From assembly GCF_003203515.1 (NCBI RefSeq), contig NZ_BGNG01000001.1:248001-312000 (forward strand): a stretch of DNA of 64,000 nt, read 5' to 3'. This document shows, piece after piece, positions 51,849-61,688 of this stretch. Position 1 is the stretch's first letter. Every line of letters begins with the position of its first letter. The notes below the pieces were generated by a model. The model searched no databases. It worked only from the letters and a program-made list of their open reading frames with translations, and was not told the origin of the DNA. A program made the translations under genes and the position numbers. This DNA comes from Glaciecola sp. KUL10. GTDB taxonomy: Bacteria > Pseudomonadota > Gammaproteobacteria > Enterobacterales > Alteromonadaceae.

Positions 51849-51972
51849 GTACACAACTTGTTACCTTGGGTTTGCACAATTAGTTGGCATAAAGCTTGAT
51901 GTAGTAATGTTTTATGCAACGTAGAATAAAGTGCAAAACGCCATAGCCCAGTATTGCGAATTGAAGTAGTCG

Positions 51973-52917
51973 GTGTTTAGTACTTTATTTAGCAAAAGCG
52001 CTGTTTACTTGCTACATATAGGGAAAAATGTGATTGATGCTAATTTAGATGAATGCCTAGATGCATTTATAGATAGAGAAAAACTACCTCTATCCTTCAA
52101 GCTCCACGCACTAAAGTGGTTCACTCCAATTATCAACAACAACAAATTGCACCAAAAAAATGCAAATCATCCTGTTTTTATCGGCGTAAACGGGAGTCAA
52201 GGTTCTGGTAAATCAACATTAAGTCAACTTTTGACCGAATTGATAAATAGAATGACAGAATATAAAGCCCTCACCTTGTCACTTGATGATTTTTATTTAG
52301 ACAAAGAAGCAAGGCATAAATTAGCAGAACAAAAACATCAGTTATTTGCTACACGCGGAGTACCGGGAACGCACGATACTCAATTAATGCGGGAAGTATT
52401 AGAAGCGTTAAAAAAAGGAAAGTCTTGCCGTTTACCAAAATTTGATAAATCAACTGATAACCCAGTCCCATCGAATCAATGGTTGGAGCTTCACAGTGGT
52501 GTTGATTTCGTTTTCTTTGAAGGCTGGTGTTGGGGTGTTACTTCTGCACCTGAAGATTCACTTATTGCTCCGGTTAACAAAATGGAGGAAGAGCAAGATG
52601 CATTTTTGCTATGGCGACAATACTCCAATAAAGTGTTGGCGAGTGAATATGAACCCCTCTATGCTATGTTTGACTATTGGATAATGCTTAAAGCACCTAG
52701 TTTTGATTGTGTTTACAAGTGGCGATGTGAACAAGAGGCTAAATTAAGAATTAAGACTCCAGACGCCCCGGGGCTTATGAATGATGAAAAAATCTTTTCT
52801 TTCATACAGCATTATCAAAGACTTACTGAACGCTGTTTACAGTTTCTTCCGGAAAAATGTGATTTGGTTTTTGAACTAGATGAAAATAGAGAAATTAAAC
52901 AGGCGATCTATCAATAA
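51973..52917 (+). CDS. Glycerate kinase-like P-loop kinase (GLYK/YggC type)
   Basis: Kinase of 314 residues with P-loop GSQGSGKS at 74-81 and the GLYK-type FIGVNGSQGSGKSTL environment; it also has SLDDFYLDK near 105 and RGVPGTHD near 128. The family includes plant-type D-glycerate 3-kinase. The start is GTG 51973. It opens a tight operon with the glucosylglycerate genes and overlaps the next gene by one base. The inferred role is to return glycerate, released by the phosphorylase encoded downstream, to 3-phosphoglycerate. Confidence 0.8.
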   Translation: MFSTLFSKSAVYLLHIGKNVIDANLDECLDAFIDREKLPLSFKLHALKWFTPIINNNKLHQKNANHPVFIGVNGSQGSGKSTLSQLLTELINRMTEYKALTLSLDDFYLDKEARHKLAEQKHQLFATRGVPGTHDTQLMREVLEALKKGKSCRLPKFDKSTDNPVPSNQWLELHSGVDFVFFEGWCWGVTSAPEDSLIAPVNKMEEEQDAFLLWRQYSNKVLASEYEPLYAMFDYWIMLKAPSFDCVYKWRCEQEAKLRIKTPDAPGLMNDEKIFSFIQHYQRLTERCLQFLPEKCDLVFELDENREIKQAIYQ

Positions 52918-53774
52918 TGTATGCGCTTAATCCTGCCTTAAACCTTGAAAGAGTACTGATATTCACTGATATGGATGGCACTTTATTAGACCACCACAGT
53001 TATAGCTTTGAAGCTGCTAAGACAACAATAGAGGCACTAAAAAACAAAGACGCCTGTATCATTCCGAACACCAGTAAGACTTATTCAGAACTTATTGAAC
53101 TACGTGAAAATATTGGACTAAATGGTCCTTTTATCGTCGAAAACGGTGCTGCGATTTATGTACCCGCATCCTTCATGCTGCGGGATAAAAGTCATTTCAC
53201 CTTGAAAGATGGATTTTATGTCAAATCATTTGCTCGTCCACGCCAAATTTTTATTGAGTTGTTAAACAAACTTCCAAATGAATTTTCAGGATTGTTTAAA
53301 GCTTTTCACCAGATGACATTACAAGAGATCGCAGCTTATACCGATCTTCCTTTGCATGCCGCACAAAAAGCACAAGATAGGCTATATGGCGAACCAATTA
53401 AATGGTTGGGAAACAATCTTGAACAAAAACAAGCTTTTATTAAAGCTTTAAGAGACTTGGGCGGGCATGTTGTAGAGGGAGGCCGATTCATTCATTTTGC
53501 AGATAAAACAGACAAAGCCATCGCCATGCAATATTTCAAAGAAATACTTCAAGCCGAAAGCAATAAAAACATAGTAAGTGTTGCTTTGGGTGATGGGAAC
53601 AACGATTTGAGTATGCTTGAAAAAGCTGATATCAGCATATGCATAAAGTCGCCGGTTAATCCGAAACTTTCTATAAGTAAATCATCAAATGTGTTTTATA
53701 CCAATTTAGAAGGCCCTGAAGGCTGGGCCCAAAGTATTCAAGCATTAATATTTAATTCAACAGGACTAAACTAA
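52917..53774 (+). CDS. HAD phosphatase, mannosyl/glucosyl-3-phosphoglycerate phosphatase family
   Basis: HAD-IIB protein of 285 residues with nucleophile Asp18 and acid Asp20 in FTDMDGTLLD, the NTSKTYSELIELR motif and the late GDGNNDLSMLEKAD metal site. This matches the MPGP/YedP family. Placed directly before a GT81-like synthase, it is best read as the phosphatase removing the phosphate from glucosyl-3-phosphoglycerate. TAATG overlap with the kinase gene and a 1 bp gap to the synthase support one operon. Confidence 0.85.
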   Translation: MYALNPALNLERVLIFTDMDGTLLDHHSYSFEAAKTTIEALKNKDACIIPNTSKTYSELIELRENIGLNGPFIVENGAAIYVPASFMLRDKSHFTLKDGFYVKSFARPRQIFIELLNKLPNEFSGLFKAFHQMTLQEIAAYTDLPLHAAQKAQDRLYGEPIKWLGNNLEQKQAFIKALRDLGGHVVEGGRFIHFADKTDKAIAMQYFKEILQAESNKNIVSVALGDGNNDLSMLEKADISICIKSPVNPKLSISKSSNVFYTNLEGPEGWAQSIQALIFNSTGLN

Positions 53775-53775
53775 A

Positions 53776-55002
53776 ATGGCAGATTTTTATCAAAATGGGA
53801 TCATTACAACTCTTCATAATTTAGAAGATAGATCCATTGAAGAGCTAGAAAGTGAGTTAGTCAATTTCTCCAATAAAAGACCATTAGGGTTAATTCTTCC
53901 TTCATTGTTTTCCGAACTTGAAGGAAAAGCACTGCCCGATACAATTGAACACATCAAACAAGTGCCCTACTTGTCAGAAATCGTAATTGGACTTGATCGA
54001 GCTGATGAAGCGCAATACAAATACGCACTAAAATTCTTTTCAAGTTTACCTCAGCACCACAGAGTTTTATGGAATGATGGTCCTAGATTAAAGGCATTAG
54101 ATGAAGAATTACAAGCACTTGGGCTTGCACCTAAGGAAATGGGTAAGGGGCGAAATGTCTGGTACTGTATGGGGTATATATTAGCTTCAAACAAGGTCGA
54201 AAGTGTTGCGCTACATGATTGTGATATCTTAACTTATGATCGCTCATTACTCGCAAGGTTAATCTATCCAGTTGCCAATCCTCAATTTAATTATGAGTTT
54301 TGCAAAGGTTTTTACGCACGCGTCGCAGATGGAAAAATCAATGGAAGAGTCTCTCGATTGCTTGTTACGCCTTTACTACGTGCTTTAAAAACCACGCTCG
54401 GCGTTAACGAATATTTGGAGTTTATGGATAGCTTTAGATACCCACTTGCCGGTGAATTCTCATTTAGACGGGATGTTCTTAACGACATCAGAATTCCCAG
54501 CGATTGGGGTTTAGAAATAGGTGTGCTTTCTGAAATGCACCGTAATTATGCACATAACCGGTTATGCCAAGCTGATATCGCCAAAACTTACGATCACAAA
54601 CATCAAGATTTGTCGCTTAATAATGACCAAGGTGGCTTGTCTAAAATGTCAATTGACATTACTAAGGCATTATTTAGGAAACTGGCCACTCAAGGAACCA
54701 CTTTTAACACCGAAACTTTCAGAACAATAAAAGCGACCTATTTTAGAATCGCGTTGGACTTTGTAGAGACCTACAATAACGATGCAATTATGAATGGTCT
54801 GAAACTAGATGTTCATAGCGAAGAAAAGGCTGTTGAAATGTTTGCATTAAACATCATGAAAGCGGGCCAAAGCTTTCTAGAAAACCCAATGGAAACCCCT
54901 TTTATTCCGACTTGGAATAGAGTGGTCAGTGCAAAACCAAATGTCTTAGAAAGACTACTTGAGGCTGTTGAACTTGATCATAAAGAATTCATGGAGGACT
55001 AA
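53776..55002 (+). CDS. Glucosyl-3-phosphoglycerate synthase-like glycosyltransferase (GT81)
   Basis: GT-A fold enzyme of 408 residues. The metal/nucleotide motif is Asp148-Cys-Asp150 in [26 protein letters not shown] near the N terminus and [13 protein letters not shown] further on match GpgS-type synthases that join an NDP-glucose to 3-phosphoglycerate. A mannosyl donor cannot be excluded from sequence alone; the downstream phosphorylase favours glucose. The start is the ATG 1 bp after the phosphatase gene. Confidence 0.82.
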   Translation: MADFYQNGIITTLHNLEDRSIEELESELVNFSNKRPLGLILPSLFSELEGKALPDTIEHIKQVPYLSEIVIGLDRADEAQYKYALKFFSSLPQHHRVLWNDGPRLKALDEELQALGLAPKEMGKGRNVWYCMGYILASNKVESVALHDCDILTYDRSLLARLIYPVANPQFNYEFCKGFYARVADGKINGRVSRLLVTPLLRALKTTLGVNEYLEFMDSFRYPLAGEFSFRRDVLNDIRIPSDWGLEIGVLSEMHRNYAHNRLCQADIAKTYDHKHQDLSLNNDQGGLSKMSIDITKALFRKLATQGTTFNTETFRTIKATYFRIALDFVETYNNDAIMNGLKLDVHSEEKAVEMFALNIMKAGQSFLENPMETPFIPTWNRVVSAKPNVLERLLEAVELDHKEFMED

Positions 55003-55004
55003 CT

Positions 55005-56753
55005 ATGTCAATAAGCCTGCGCGAAAAATTACATCACCATCTAACGGCTATTTATGAAGATGTCCTAGATGAAGATACCATAGCAACACTTCCTGAAAGG
55101 TTAATAGAAAGCTTTAAATTAAGTTCATCTGAACAAGCATTTGTACCTGAACCACACAAAAACCTGTGGACTCATGAAGATATCGTTTTGATTACCTATG
55201 GTGATTCCATTTTTGACAGTCAACACTCAGAAGAATCACCACTAAAAACCCTACACAAATTTTTAGATACTTATGCTTCTTCTAGTATCAATAAAGTCCA
55301 CATATTACCTTTTTTTCCCTATAGCTCTGATGATGGTTTTTCTGTTATTGATTACTCAACGGTAAATCAAGGTCTTGGTAATTGGGATGATATTGAAGCA
55401 CTCTCGAAGGACTTTGGTTTGATGTTTGATATCGTCATCAACCATTGTTCGGCCAGAAGCGCTTGGTTTGAAAACTTTATTAGTAAACAAGGAAAAGGGG
55501 CTGATTTCTTTTTTACTGCTAATCCAGATGATGATTTGTCAATGGTTGTTAGACCAAGAACATCCCCACTTCTTAGAGAAGTAGAAACGACCAATGGTAA
55601 AGAGTATGTATGGTGTACATTTAGTCATGATCAAGTTGATTTTGACTTCCGAAACCCTGAAGTACTAATAGCCTTCTGCGAAATTATTCGTCTTTATCTG
55701 GATAAGGGTGCAACGATGTTCAGACTAGATGCAATTGCATTTTTATGGAAAATCGTTGGCAGTCCTAGTATCAATCTTGACGAAACACATGAGGCAGTAA
55801 GGTTATTCAGAACACTTATAGAGCATGCTGCACCTAACACTATAATCATTACTGAAACAAATATACCGAACAAAGAAAACCTAACTTACTTCGGGAATGC
55901 TAATGAAGCACATGCCATTTATAACTTTTCCCTGCCCCCTTTGCTATTGAATACATTAGTTACCGGAGACTGTACCCATTTAAAAGGCTGGATGATGTCT
56001 ATGCCACCTGCTCAAAACGGTACCACCTACTTTAATTTCATCGCTTCTCATGATGGCATAGGTCTGCGTCCGGCTGAAGGTTTACTGAACGATGATGAAT
56101 TAGGAAACCTGGTCTCTTGTATGCAAAATTTTGGCGGCAAAGTTTCATGGAGAGAGGCAGGAAATGGTCAGAAAAAACCTTACGAGTTAAATATTAGTTT
56201 AATTGACGCATTACAGGGTACGATTTCTGGCCCAGACAAATTTCAATTACAACGCTTTATTTGTGCGCACGCGATAATGCTAGGGCTAGAGGGTATTCCT
56301 GGAATATATATTCACTCTATGCTTGGTACACCGAATGATTATGAACGCGTTGAAAATACAGGCCACAATCGTTCAATCAATCGCCACCGATGGGAGTTTA
56401 ACGAACTTACGCAAAATCTGCAGTCTCAAAGCTTGCATAGGAATGTACTCACCGCGATGAATCGCTTGATTCAAATTAGAAAACAACAACCAGCATTCCA
56501 CCCCAATGCGACACAATTTACGCTTCAATTGGGCAAACGACTGTTCGGCTTTTGGCGTCAAAGTGCAGATCGAAAACAAAGTATATTCTGTGTTTCAAAC
56601 ATCACTAATAAGTCTAAAAAATTAGTGCTATCAGATTTAAATTTGATTGGCACAGAAGAATGGAGAGACTTATTAAGTGACTCAAACGATAAGGAGATTG
56701 GAGAAGTGATTACGCTTCGTCCATATCAAACAATATGGTTAAGCAATAGATAA
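55005..56753 (+). CDS. GH13_18 sucrose-phosphorylase-like enzyme, likely glucosylglycerate phosphorylase
   Basis: TIM-barrel glycoside phosphorylase of 582 residues. Motifs: [27 protein letters not shown], nucleophile Asp242 in FRLDAIAF, acid/base Glu284 in TETNIPN, and the third acid in [10 protein letters not shown]. Sucrose phosphorylases and glucosylglycerate phosphorylases share this subfamily. The gene's place directly after a glucosyl-phosphoglycerate synthase and phosphatase favours glucosylglycerate as substrate, giving glucose 1-phosphate and glycerate. A hairpin terminator follows. Confidence 0.82.
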   Translation: MSISLREKLHHHLTAIYEDVLDEDTIATLPERLIESFKLSSSEQAFVPEPHKNLWTHEDIVLITYGDSIFDSQHSEESPLKTLHKFLDTYASSSINKVHILPFFPYSSDDGFSVIDYSTVNQGLGNWDDIEALSKDFGLMFDIVINHCSARSAWFENFISKQGKGADFFFTANPDDDLSMVVRPRTSPLLREVETTNGKEYVWCTFSHDQVDFDFRNPEVLIAFCEIIRLYLDKGATMFRLDAIAFLWKIVGSPSINLDETHEAVRLFRTLIEHAAPNTIIITETNIPNKENLTYFGNANEAHAIYNFSLPPLLLNTLVTGDCTHLKGWMMSMPPAQNGTTYFNFIASHDGIGLRPAEGLLNDDELGNLVSCMQNFGGKVSWREAGNGQKKPYELNISLIDALQGTISGPDKFQLQRFICAHAIMLGLEGIPGIYIHSMLGTPNDYERVENTGHNRSINRHRWEFNELTQNLQSQSLHRNVLTAMNRLIQIRKQQPAFHPNATQFTLQLGKRLFGFWRQSADRKQSIFCVSNITNKSKKLVLSDLNLIGTEEWRDLLSDSNDKEIGEVITLRPYQTIWLSNR

Positions 56754-56760
56754 AACAAAA

Positions 56761-56795
56761 AAGCACATGTGTTAATTTAAGCACATGTGCTTTTT
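56761..56795 (+). terminator. Terminator of the glucosylglycerate operon
   Basis: AAGCACATGTG (56761-56771) and CACATGTGCTT (56782-56792) form an 11 bp stem with a 10 nt loop, followed by a T run and preceded by A residues. It lies 7 bp beyond the phosphorylase stop. Confidence 0.85.
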
Positions 56796-56883
56796 CTTGT
56801 TCGTTCTTATTCTTCATCAACCTTCACACTATGACAAGCAAACATGAATATTTGCAAGGTAGTGATATATGTCAAAGAACCTA

Positions 56884-57678
56884 TTACTCGTATTTTCGCT
56901 CAATTTTAGTTTCTATTGTATCGATATAACCATGCCAAGTCGCATACCCAATGATGGGCATTAGCACGATAAAGGCTGCAAAAAAAGTGATGAAGCCAAG
57001 AAACACAGTGAATAAAATAATTGAAGCCCATAAAAACATAGCGCGTTTGTTCAACCAAACGGCATTCATACTCGTTAATACTGCCGTTGCTAGGTCAACG
57101 CGACGTTCGAGTAAAATCGGTTGCGTAAACGCACTTAAGAAAAATACAAGTACTGTAAAACCAGCACCGACAGCTGTACCCAGTGCAAGAAAAGGCCATA
57201 AGTTAAAGAAGTTGGGTTCTAGGTAACTGGGATACAATGCGTGAATAATAGAAGCTACGCGTAACCAAAAAATCATTAATACCATCAGCATTAGCGCAAA
57301 CCCCCACTCATTCACTGCGTTTCTAGACATCGCTTTTAGAGAGTGACGAAAAGAGGGTTTATGGTTTTTCTCGAACTGCCAAGAAACATCATATAGACCT
57401 GCGGCGAGATAAGGCCCTAAAAGCATAAAGCACACCATGGCAGGAAATATGACTAAATACCACCCTGTAGATTGGACCAAATAAAATATAAAAAGTGGTA
57501 GTGCAGTAAAAATTAAACCATATCCAAGGCTTATGATAGGCGCTTTTTTAAAATCATTGATACCAAGTCGCAACCATTTAAAACAGTCTAAAAAATCTAA
57601 TTTTTTGCAAGGAATGACACGTGCTATTCCGCTGTTGCCAATAGCAGTTTCAGGGGTTTCTTCAAAATGCTGGGACAT
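56884..57678 (-). CDS. DUF2189 family membrane protein
   Basis: Protein of 264 residues with about six hydrophobic segments from residue 45 to 255 and a short soluble N terminus containing the RVIPCKKLDFLDCFKWLRLGINDF segment, typical of the DUF2189 group. Function unknown. It stands alone between two convergent or divergent neighbours. Confidence 0.75.
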   Translation of the reverse strand: MSQHFEETPETAIGNSGIARVIPCKKLDFLDCFKWLRLGINDFKKAPIISLGYGLIFTALPLFIFYLVQSTGWYLVIFPAMVCFMLLGPYLAAGLYDVSWQFEKNHKPSFRHSLKAMSRNAVNEWGFALMLMVLMIFWLRVASIIHALYPSYLEPNFFNLWPFLALGTAVGAGFTVLVFFLSAFTQPILLERRVDLATAVLTSMNAVWLNKRAMFLWASIILFTVFLGFITFFAAFIVLMPIIGYATWHGYIDTIETKIERKYE

Positions 57679-57781
57679 ATTTGATCTTCCTTCTTGTCTC
57701 TGGTGAATGGAACAAGCATTTCACACTTGTACACAATTCATACCATAGAATCAAACAAAAAGGTCAATTTTTAACCTTATT

Positions 57782-58306
57782 TTATAAAGTTTTTAACTTA
57801 TTCCAATGTATAGCGGCATTAAAAAACAAAGATAAGTATCTATTTAAGTCACTAAAACTCGTAATATCACACGCATTCCCCGTGACAGATTCGGCAACGA
57901 AACGGTGGCAATTATTTGAAATGACATCATACTCTTTGTAAGAGTATAAATTGGCGATACATCTTTCAACGGTGCTTTTAGAAGCCATCACATTAAACGC
58001 ATCGTCACAAGCAATATAGATTTCCTCACCACTTCTATTTTCCAAGAAGCGCTCTGAGGAAATGGCGCGAACCAAGCCATTTCCATTGAGTTCAATTATT
58101 TTGCCATCTACCCAAATGCCCGTATGATCTAGGACACCAAAAATGCCACAACAGACTATCGCGCCATCAATTGGTGTGACTTTAAAGTTTGATTCACCAG
58201 GAAAACAACCCACTACACTTTTCGACTTTAAGTACCCTTCATTTGCTTTATTAGTCGCGTATAATCCTGCCACTGCAGCGCCAAGCCATAATAATGGTGC
58301 AGGCAT
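57782..58306 (-). CDS. LRAT-like (NlpC/P60-related) thiol enzyme, membrane-anchored
   Basis: Protein of 174 residues. A short hydrophobic N terminus (about 4-18, possibly an anchor) precedes an LRAT-type fold: His61 in LDHTGIWVDGKIIELNGNG and Cys133 in ISNNCHRFVAES match the His...NCxxF catalytic pattern. Relatives are acyltransferases and hydrolases acting on lipids or amides; the actual substrate is unknown. The gene is not in an evident operon. Confidence 0.68.
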   Translation of the reverse strand: MPAPLLWLGAAVAGLYATNKANEGYLKSKSVVGCFPGESNFKVTPIDGAIVCCGIFGVLDHTGIWVDGKIIELNGNGLVRAISSERFLENRSGEEIYIACDDAFNVMASKSTVERCIANLYSYKEYDVISNNCHRFVAESVTGNACDITSFSDLNRYLSLFFNAAIHWNKLKTL

Positions 58307-58464
58307 ATTGTGAGCCTCCTAAGCTAAATATCTGAAAAGATTAATCTAACTAGTATCAAATTGGCATGTTTAATATGTCACAAAATCTTTCAAACGGACT
58401 TAACACTAGTTGGTCCGTGTATTATGATGAAATACCAAATAATAAAGTAAGTAACAAAAAGACC

Positions 58465-59684
58465 ATGTCTAGCATTAATCGTTCAAATAAACTCGCGAAT
58501 GTCTACTATGATATTCGAGGCCCCATTTTAGAAAAAGCAAATCAAATGGAAGAAGCCGGTGAGAGAATATTAAAGCTAAATATTGGCAACCCTGCCCCAT
58601 TTGGATTTGAAGCGCCTGATGACATTTTAAAAGATGTAATTCATCAGTTACCCACCGCTCAAGGCTATTCTGACGCGCAAGGTATTTATAGCGCTCGAGT
58701 TGCGGTCATGCAGTATTATCAGCAAAAAGGGATAGAAGATATCAAAGTAAAAGATATCTATATCGGAAATGGTGTCAGTGAATTGATCATGCTTGCTATG
58801 CAAGCTTTGCTAAACACGTCGGATGAAGTCCTGCTACCTTCACCCGATTATCCTTTATGGACGGCAGCGGTTAACTTGTCATCGGGCACTGCCGTACATT
58901 ACAAATGTGATGAAGACAATTTGTGGTTTCCCGATATTATTGATATTGAATCAAAAATCACAACAAAAACCAAAGCCATCGTTATTATAAATCCAAATAA
59001 TCCAACGGGCGCAGTCTACAGTGAAGAGATACTCAGGCAAATAGTTGATTTAGCTAGAAAGCATAATCTTATTATCTTCAGTGATGAAATCTATGACAAA
59101 ATTTTATACGACGAGGCTAAACATACCTGCATTGCATCACTTGCTCCGGATTTGTTCTGTGTTACGTTTAGTGGCCTTTCGAAAAACTACCGAGTTGCTG
59201 GGTTCAGAGCAGGTTGGATGCTAGTTAGCGGGAATAAAAAAGAGCAAAAGGTTACATTGAAGGCCTTACCATTTTGTCATCTATGCGCATGTGTTCAAAC
59301 GTGCCCAGTCAACATGCTATTCAAACGGCTCTTGGCGGTTATCAAAGTATAAATGAATTAATTAATCACGATGGTAGATTATTAGTACAGCGCAATATTA
59401 CGCATGAAGCACTGAATAAGATTGATGGAATCAGCTGTGTAAAACCAATGGGGGCAATGTATTGCTTTGCAAAAGTCGATGCTAAAAAGTTTAACATTAA
59501 AAGTGATGTTAAAATGGTACTCGACTTACTGAGTGAAGAAAAAATACTGCTTGTTCATGGTTCAGCTTTTAACTTACACACGGGATGTTACTTTAGAGTT
59601 GTGTTTTTACCTCATCAAGAACAATTAAAACCAGCATTAATGCAAATGAAAGACTTTTTTGAGCATTATCAACAAATTGAATAA
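58465..59684 (+). pseudogene. alaA: Glutamate--pyruvate aminotransferase AlaA, frameshifted
   Basis: Two adjoining frames together match E. coli AlaA (about 405 residues). The first (start ATG 58465, MSSINRSNKLANVYYDIRGP) covers residues to about GWMLVSGNKK, with GLSKNYRVAGFRAGW holding the PLP lysine. Continuity is lost around 59235-59255, near a run of six A. The second frame resumes with GYIEGL and SSMRMCSNVPSQHAIQTALGG and runs to 59684. Restoring one base, in the A run or in the following GA, recovers a normal protein. It is either a genuine inactivating indel or a sequencing error. The first frame is also open back to an ATG at 58366. Confidence 0.85.
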
Positions 59685-59745
59685 GGTATCAAGGCAAATT
59701 CAATTGCTATATAGTAATCGTCTAAGATAAATAATAAATGCGACC

Positions 59746-61674
59746 ATGCAAGAATTAAACATTCAGACAGAGCATAGCGAATTAATCGAAAAGATTACTA
59801 ATACAGGTTCCTGTCGGTATCGTTATGCAAAAGATAAATTTATATGGACCAAGAATCTGTATCAAGTTTTCAACTTAACACCAAACGCACTTGGAGAAGG
59901 TGCTGAATGGGATATTCCAATCTTTTCTGAGCATACCCGCAGATTAATTAAAACTAAAATAGAAAAAAGCGAAGCTGAGTTCAAAAGCTTTGAAATCAAG
60001 TTGCCGTACATTTCAGAAAGTGGTGCCGACAAGTGGGTCAAGTTTTGTTGCGAATTTATCGTACAAGACCAACAGTTAATCGAGCGCGTTTCAGTGTTCC
60101 GAGACATAACCTTATCCATAGACTCTTCGGAGCATAACAATTTCTACAAAGAACGTGTTGAATTAGCGTTGACATCAACAAAAGCTGGCACATGGGATTA
60201 TCAAGTAGTTTCAAATGAATTATTTTGGGATGAATCCATGTTTTCCTTATTTGAGATTCATCGACCCAATCGAGCACTAAAGTTTTCTGAATGGATAAAC
60301 CATGTTCACCCTGATTCAAAAGAAACGTTTATTGATGAATTTAACAAAGCATTAAAAGTTGAAGCTCCTGACCACCTCCTAAGTTTTGTTGTAAAAATCC
60401 TGACGCCTTTAGGCAGTCTTAAATATATAAAGATAAGTGCTAGATTCTATTCTGATATTTTTGATAAAACCGTTAGAGTAGTAGGAACGTGTATTGATGT
60501 TACGGAGCAAGAAATCGCTACCAACAAGATACTAGAACAGGCAACAATAGCGCAAAAAAACGCCTTAATTGCACAAGATGCAAATGAAGCAAGAGCCAGA
60601 TTCATCGCAAATGTAAGCCATGAAATTCGCACGCCTATGAACTCAATTCTGGGAACGTTGCAAATTTTGGATTCATATGACTTTAATGACGAATTGAAAG
60701 AATTAATCAGTATGGCAACCGAATCTTCTAATGATTTGTTGAATGTCATTAATGACGTATTAGATTTGTCTAAAATTGATGCCCAAGAGATGGAAATAGA
60801 GTCTATTGATATTGATGTAGAGAAGCTAATAGAAAATGCTGTGATGAAGTTCAGCCACTTGCTTCAAGAAGGAGTGACGTTAACAAGTGACATTGCCCCT
60901 AATCTACTCATGGACAGATTGGGTGACCCGCTCAGGTTTAATCAAGTGCTAAATAATTTATTATCAAACGCAATCAAGTTCACTTCGTCTGGATCAATCA
61001 CGCTCAAGTTGTATGGAGATGACAAAGAAATTTGTGTTGAAGTGATCGATACTGGTATTGGCATTGATAACGATAAGTTAGAGTTGATTTTTGAACCTTT
61101 TAAACAAGCAGATGATACCACTACTCGAAATTTTGGAGGCACTGGATTAGGGTTGGCAATCAGTAAAAAGCTGACACAACTTATGGGGGGGAAATTGACA
61201 GTAAATAGTATAGTAAATCAAGGTTCCCATTTTAAGTTTACTGCCCCGCTCCCAGCGACATCTCAGTTTATTTCTTCAACATCAAATAAGTCACTTTCAA
61301 ACAGTGTCCCCAATCTAAAAGAACACTGTATTTTGTACGCCGAGGACAATGATGCAAGCATTAATATTGTCAAACAGTTAATTAGGCCAACAAATGCAAA
61401 GCTCTTAACTGCTATTAACGGAAGAAGTGCAATTGAACTATATAGAAAGACCCCTAGTGTAAGCATCGTTATATTGGATATTCAAATGCCAATTATGAAT
61501 GGAGTTGAGGTTTGTGAACGCATAAGGGCTGAAAATAAAAATATTCCGATCATTGCGCTAACTGCAAACGTAATGATTGAAGATCAAAAGAAATACTTTA
61601 ATATGGGCTATAGTCAAGTGATCGAAAAGCCCATCAAATTTGACAAATTCTACGAAGCACTAAACAAAGTCTAG
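59746..61674 (+). CDS. PAS-containing hybrid sensor histidine kinase
   Basis: Protein of 642 residues without membrane segments. It has two PAS-like regions (about 15-125 and 140-255), HisKA with His292 in FIANVSHEIRTPMN, HATPase_c with N box DPLRFNQVLNNLLSNAIKF and G boxes DTGIGI and GGTGLGLAISKKL, then a C-terminal receiver with phosphoacceptor Asp578 in VILDIQMPIMNG. It is a cytosolic phosphorelay kinase; its signal is unknown. It lies 14 bp before the CheB-CheR fusion gene, so the two are probably one unit. Confidence 0.92.
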   Translation: MQELNIQTEHSELIEKITNTGSCRYRYAKDKFIWTKNLYQVFNLTPNALGEGAEWDIPIFSEHTRRLIKTKIEKSEAEFKSFEIKLPYISESGADKWVKFCCEFIVQDQQLIERVSVFRDITLSIDSSEHNNFYKERVELALTSTKAGTWDYQVVSNELFWDESMFSLFEIHRPNRALKFSEWINHVHPDSKETFIDEFNKALKVEAPDHLLSFVVKILTPLGSLKYIKISARFYSDIFDKTVRVVGTCIDVTEQEIATNKILEQATIAQKNALIAQDANEARARFIANVSHEIRTPMNSILGTLQILDSYDFNDELKELISMATESSNDLLNVINDVLDLSKIDAQEMEIESIDIDVEKLIENAVMKFSHLLQEGVTLTSDIAPNLLMDRLGDPLRFNQVLNNLLSNAIKFTSSGSITLKLYGDDKEICVEVIDTGIGIDNDKLELIFEPFKQADDTTTRNFGGTGLGLAISKKLTQLMGGKLTVNSIVNQGSHFKFTAPLPATSQFISSTSNKSLSNSVPNLKEHCILYAEDNDASINIVKQLIRPTNAKLLTAINGRSAIELYRKTPSVSIVILDIQMPIMNGVEVCERIRAENKNIPIIALTANVMIEDQKKYFNMGYSQVIEKPIKFDKFYEALNKV

Positions 61675-61688
61675 GATCAAAGAATAGA

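Noticed and set aside
51849-51972. TTGGCAT-N5-TTGAT before the glucosylglycerate operon as a sigma-54 promoter.
   Set aside because: The -12 element has GA instead of the essentially invariant GC, so the match fails at a key position.
57681-57941. An 86-codon plus-strand frame overlapping the LRAT-like gene.
   Set aside because: It overlaps the antisense end of a gene with conserved catalytic motifs, and its translation shows no recognisable family pattern or good ribosome binding site.
59230-59260. Programmed -1 ribosomal frameshifting in alaA.
   Set aside because: The A run is read AAT AAA AAA GAG, so the zero-frame phasing does not make the A AAA AAG slippery heptamer. No stimulatory structure is obvious and AlaA homologues are single-frame. 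An indel or sequencing error is more likely.
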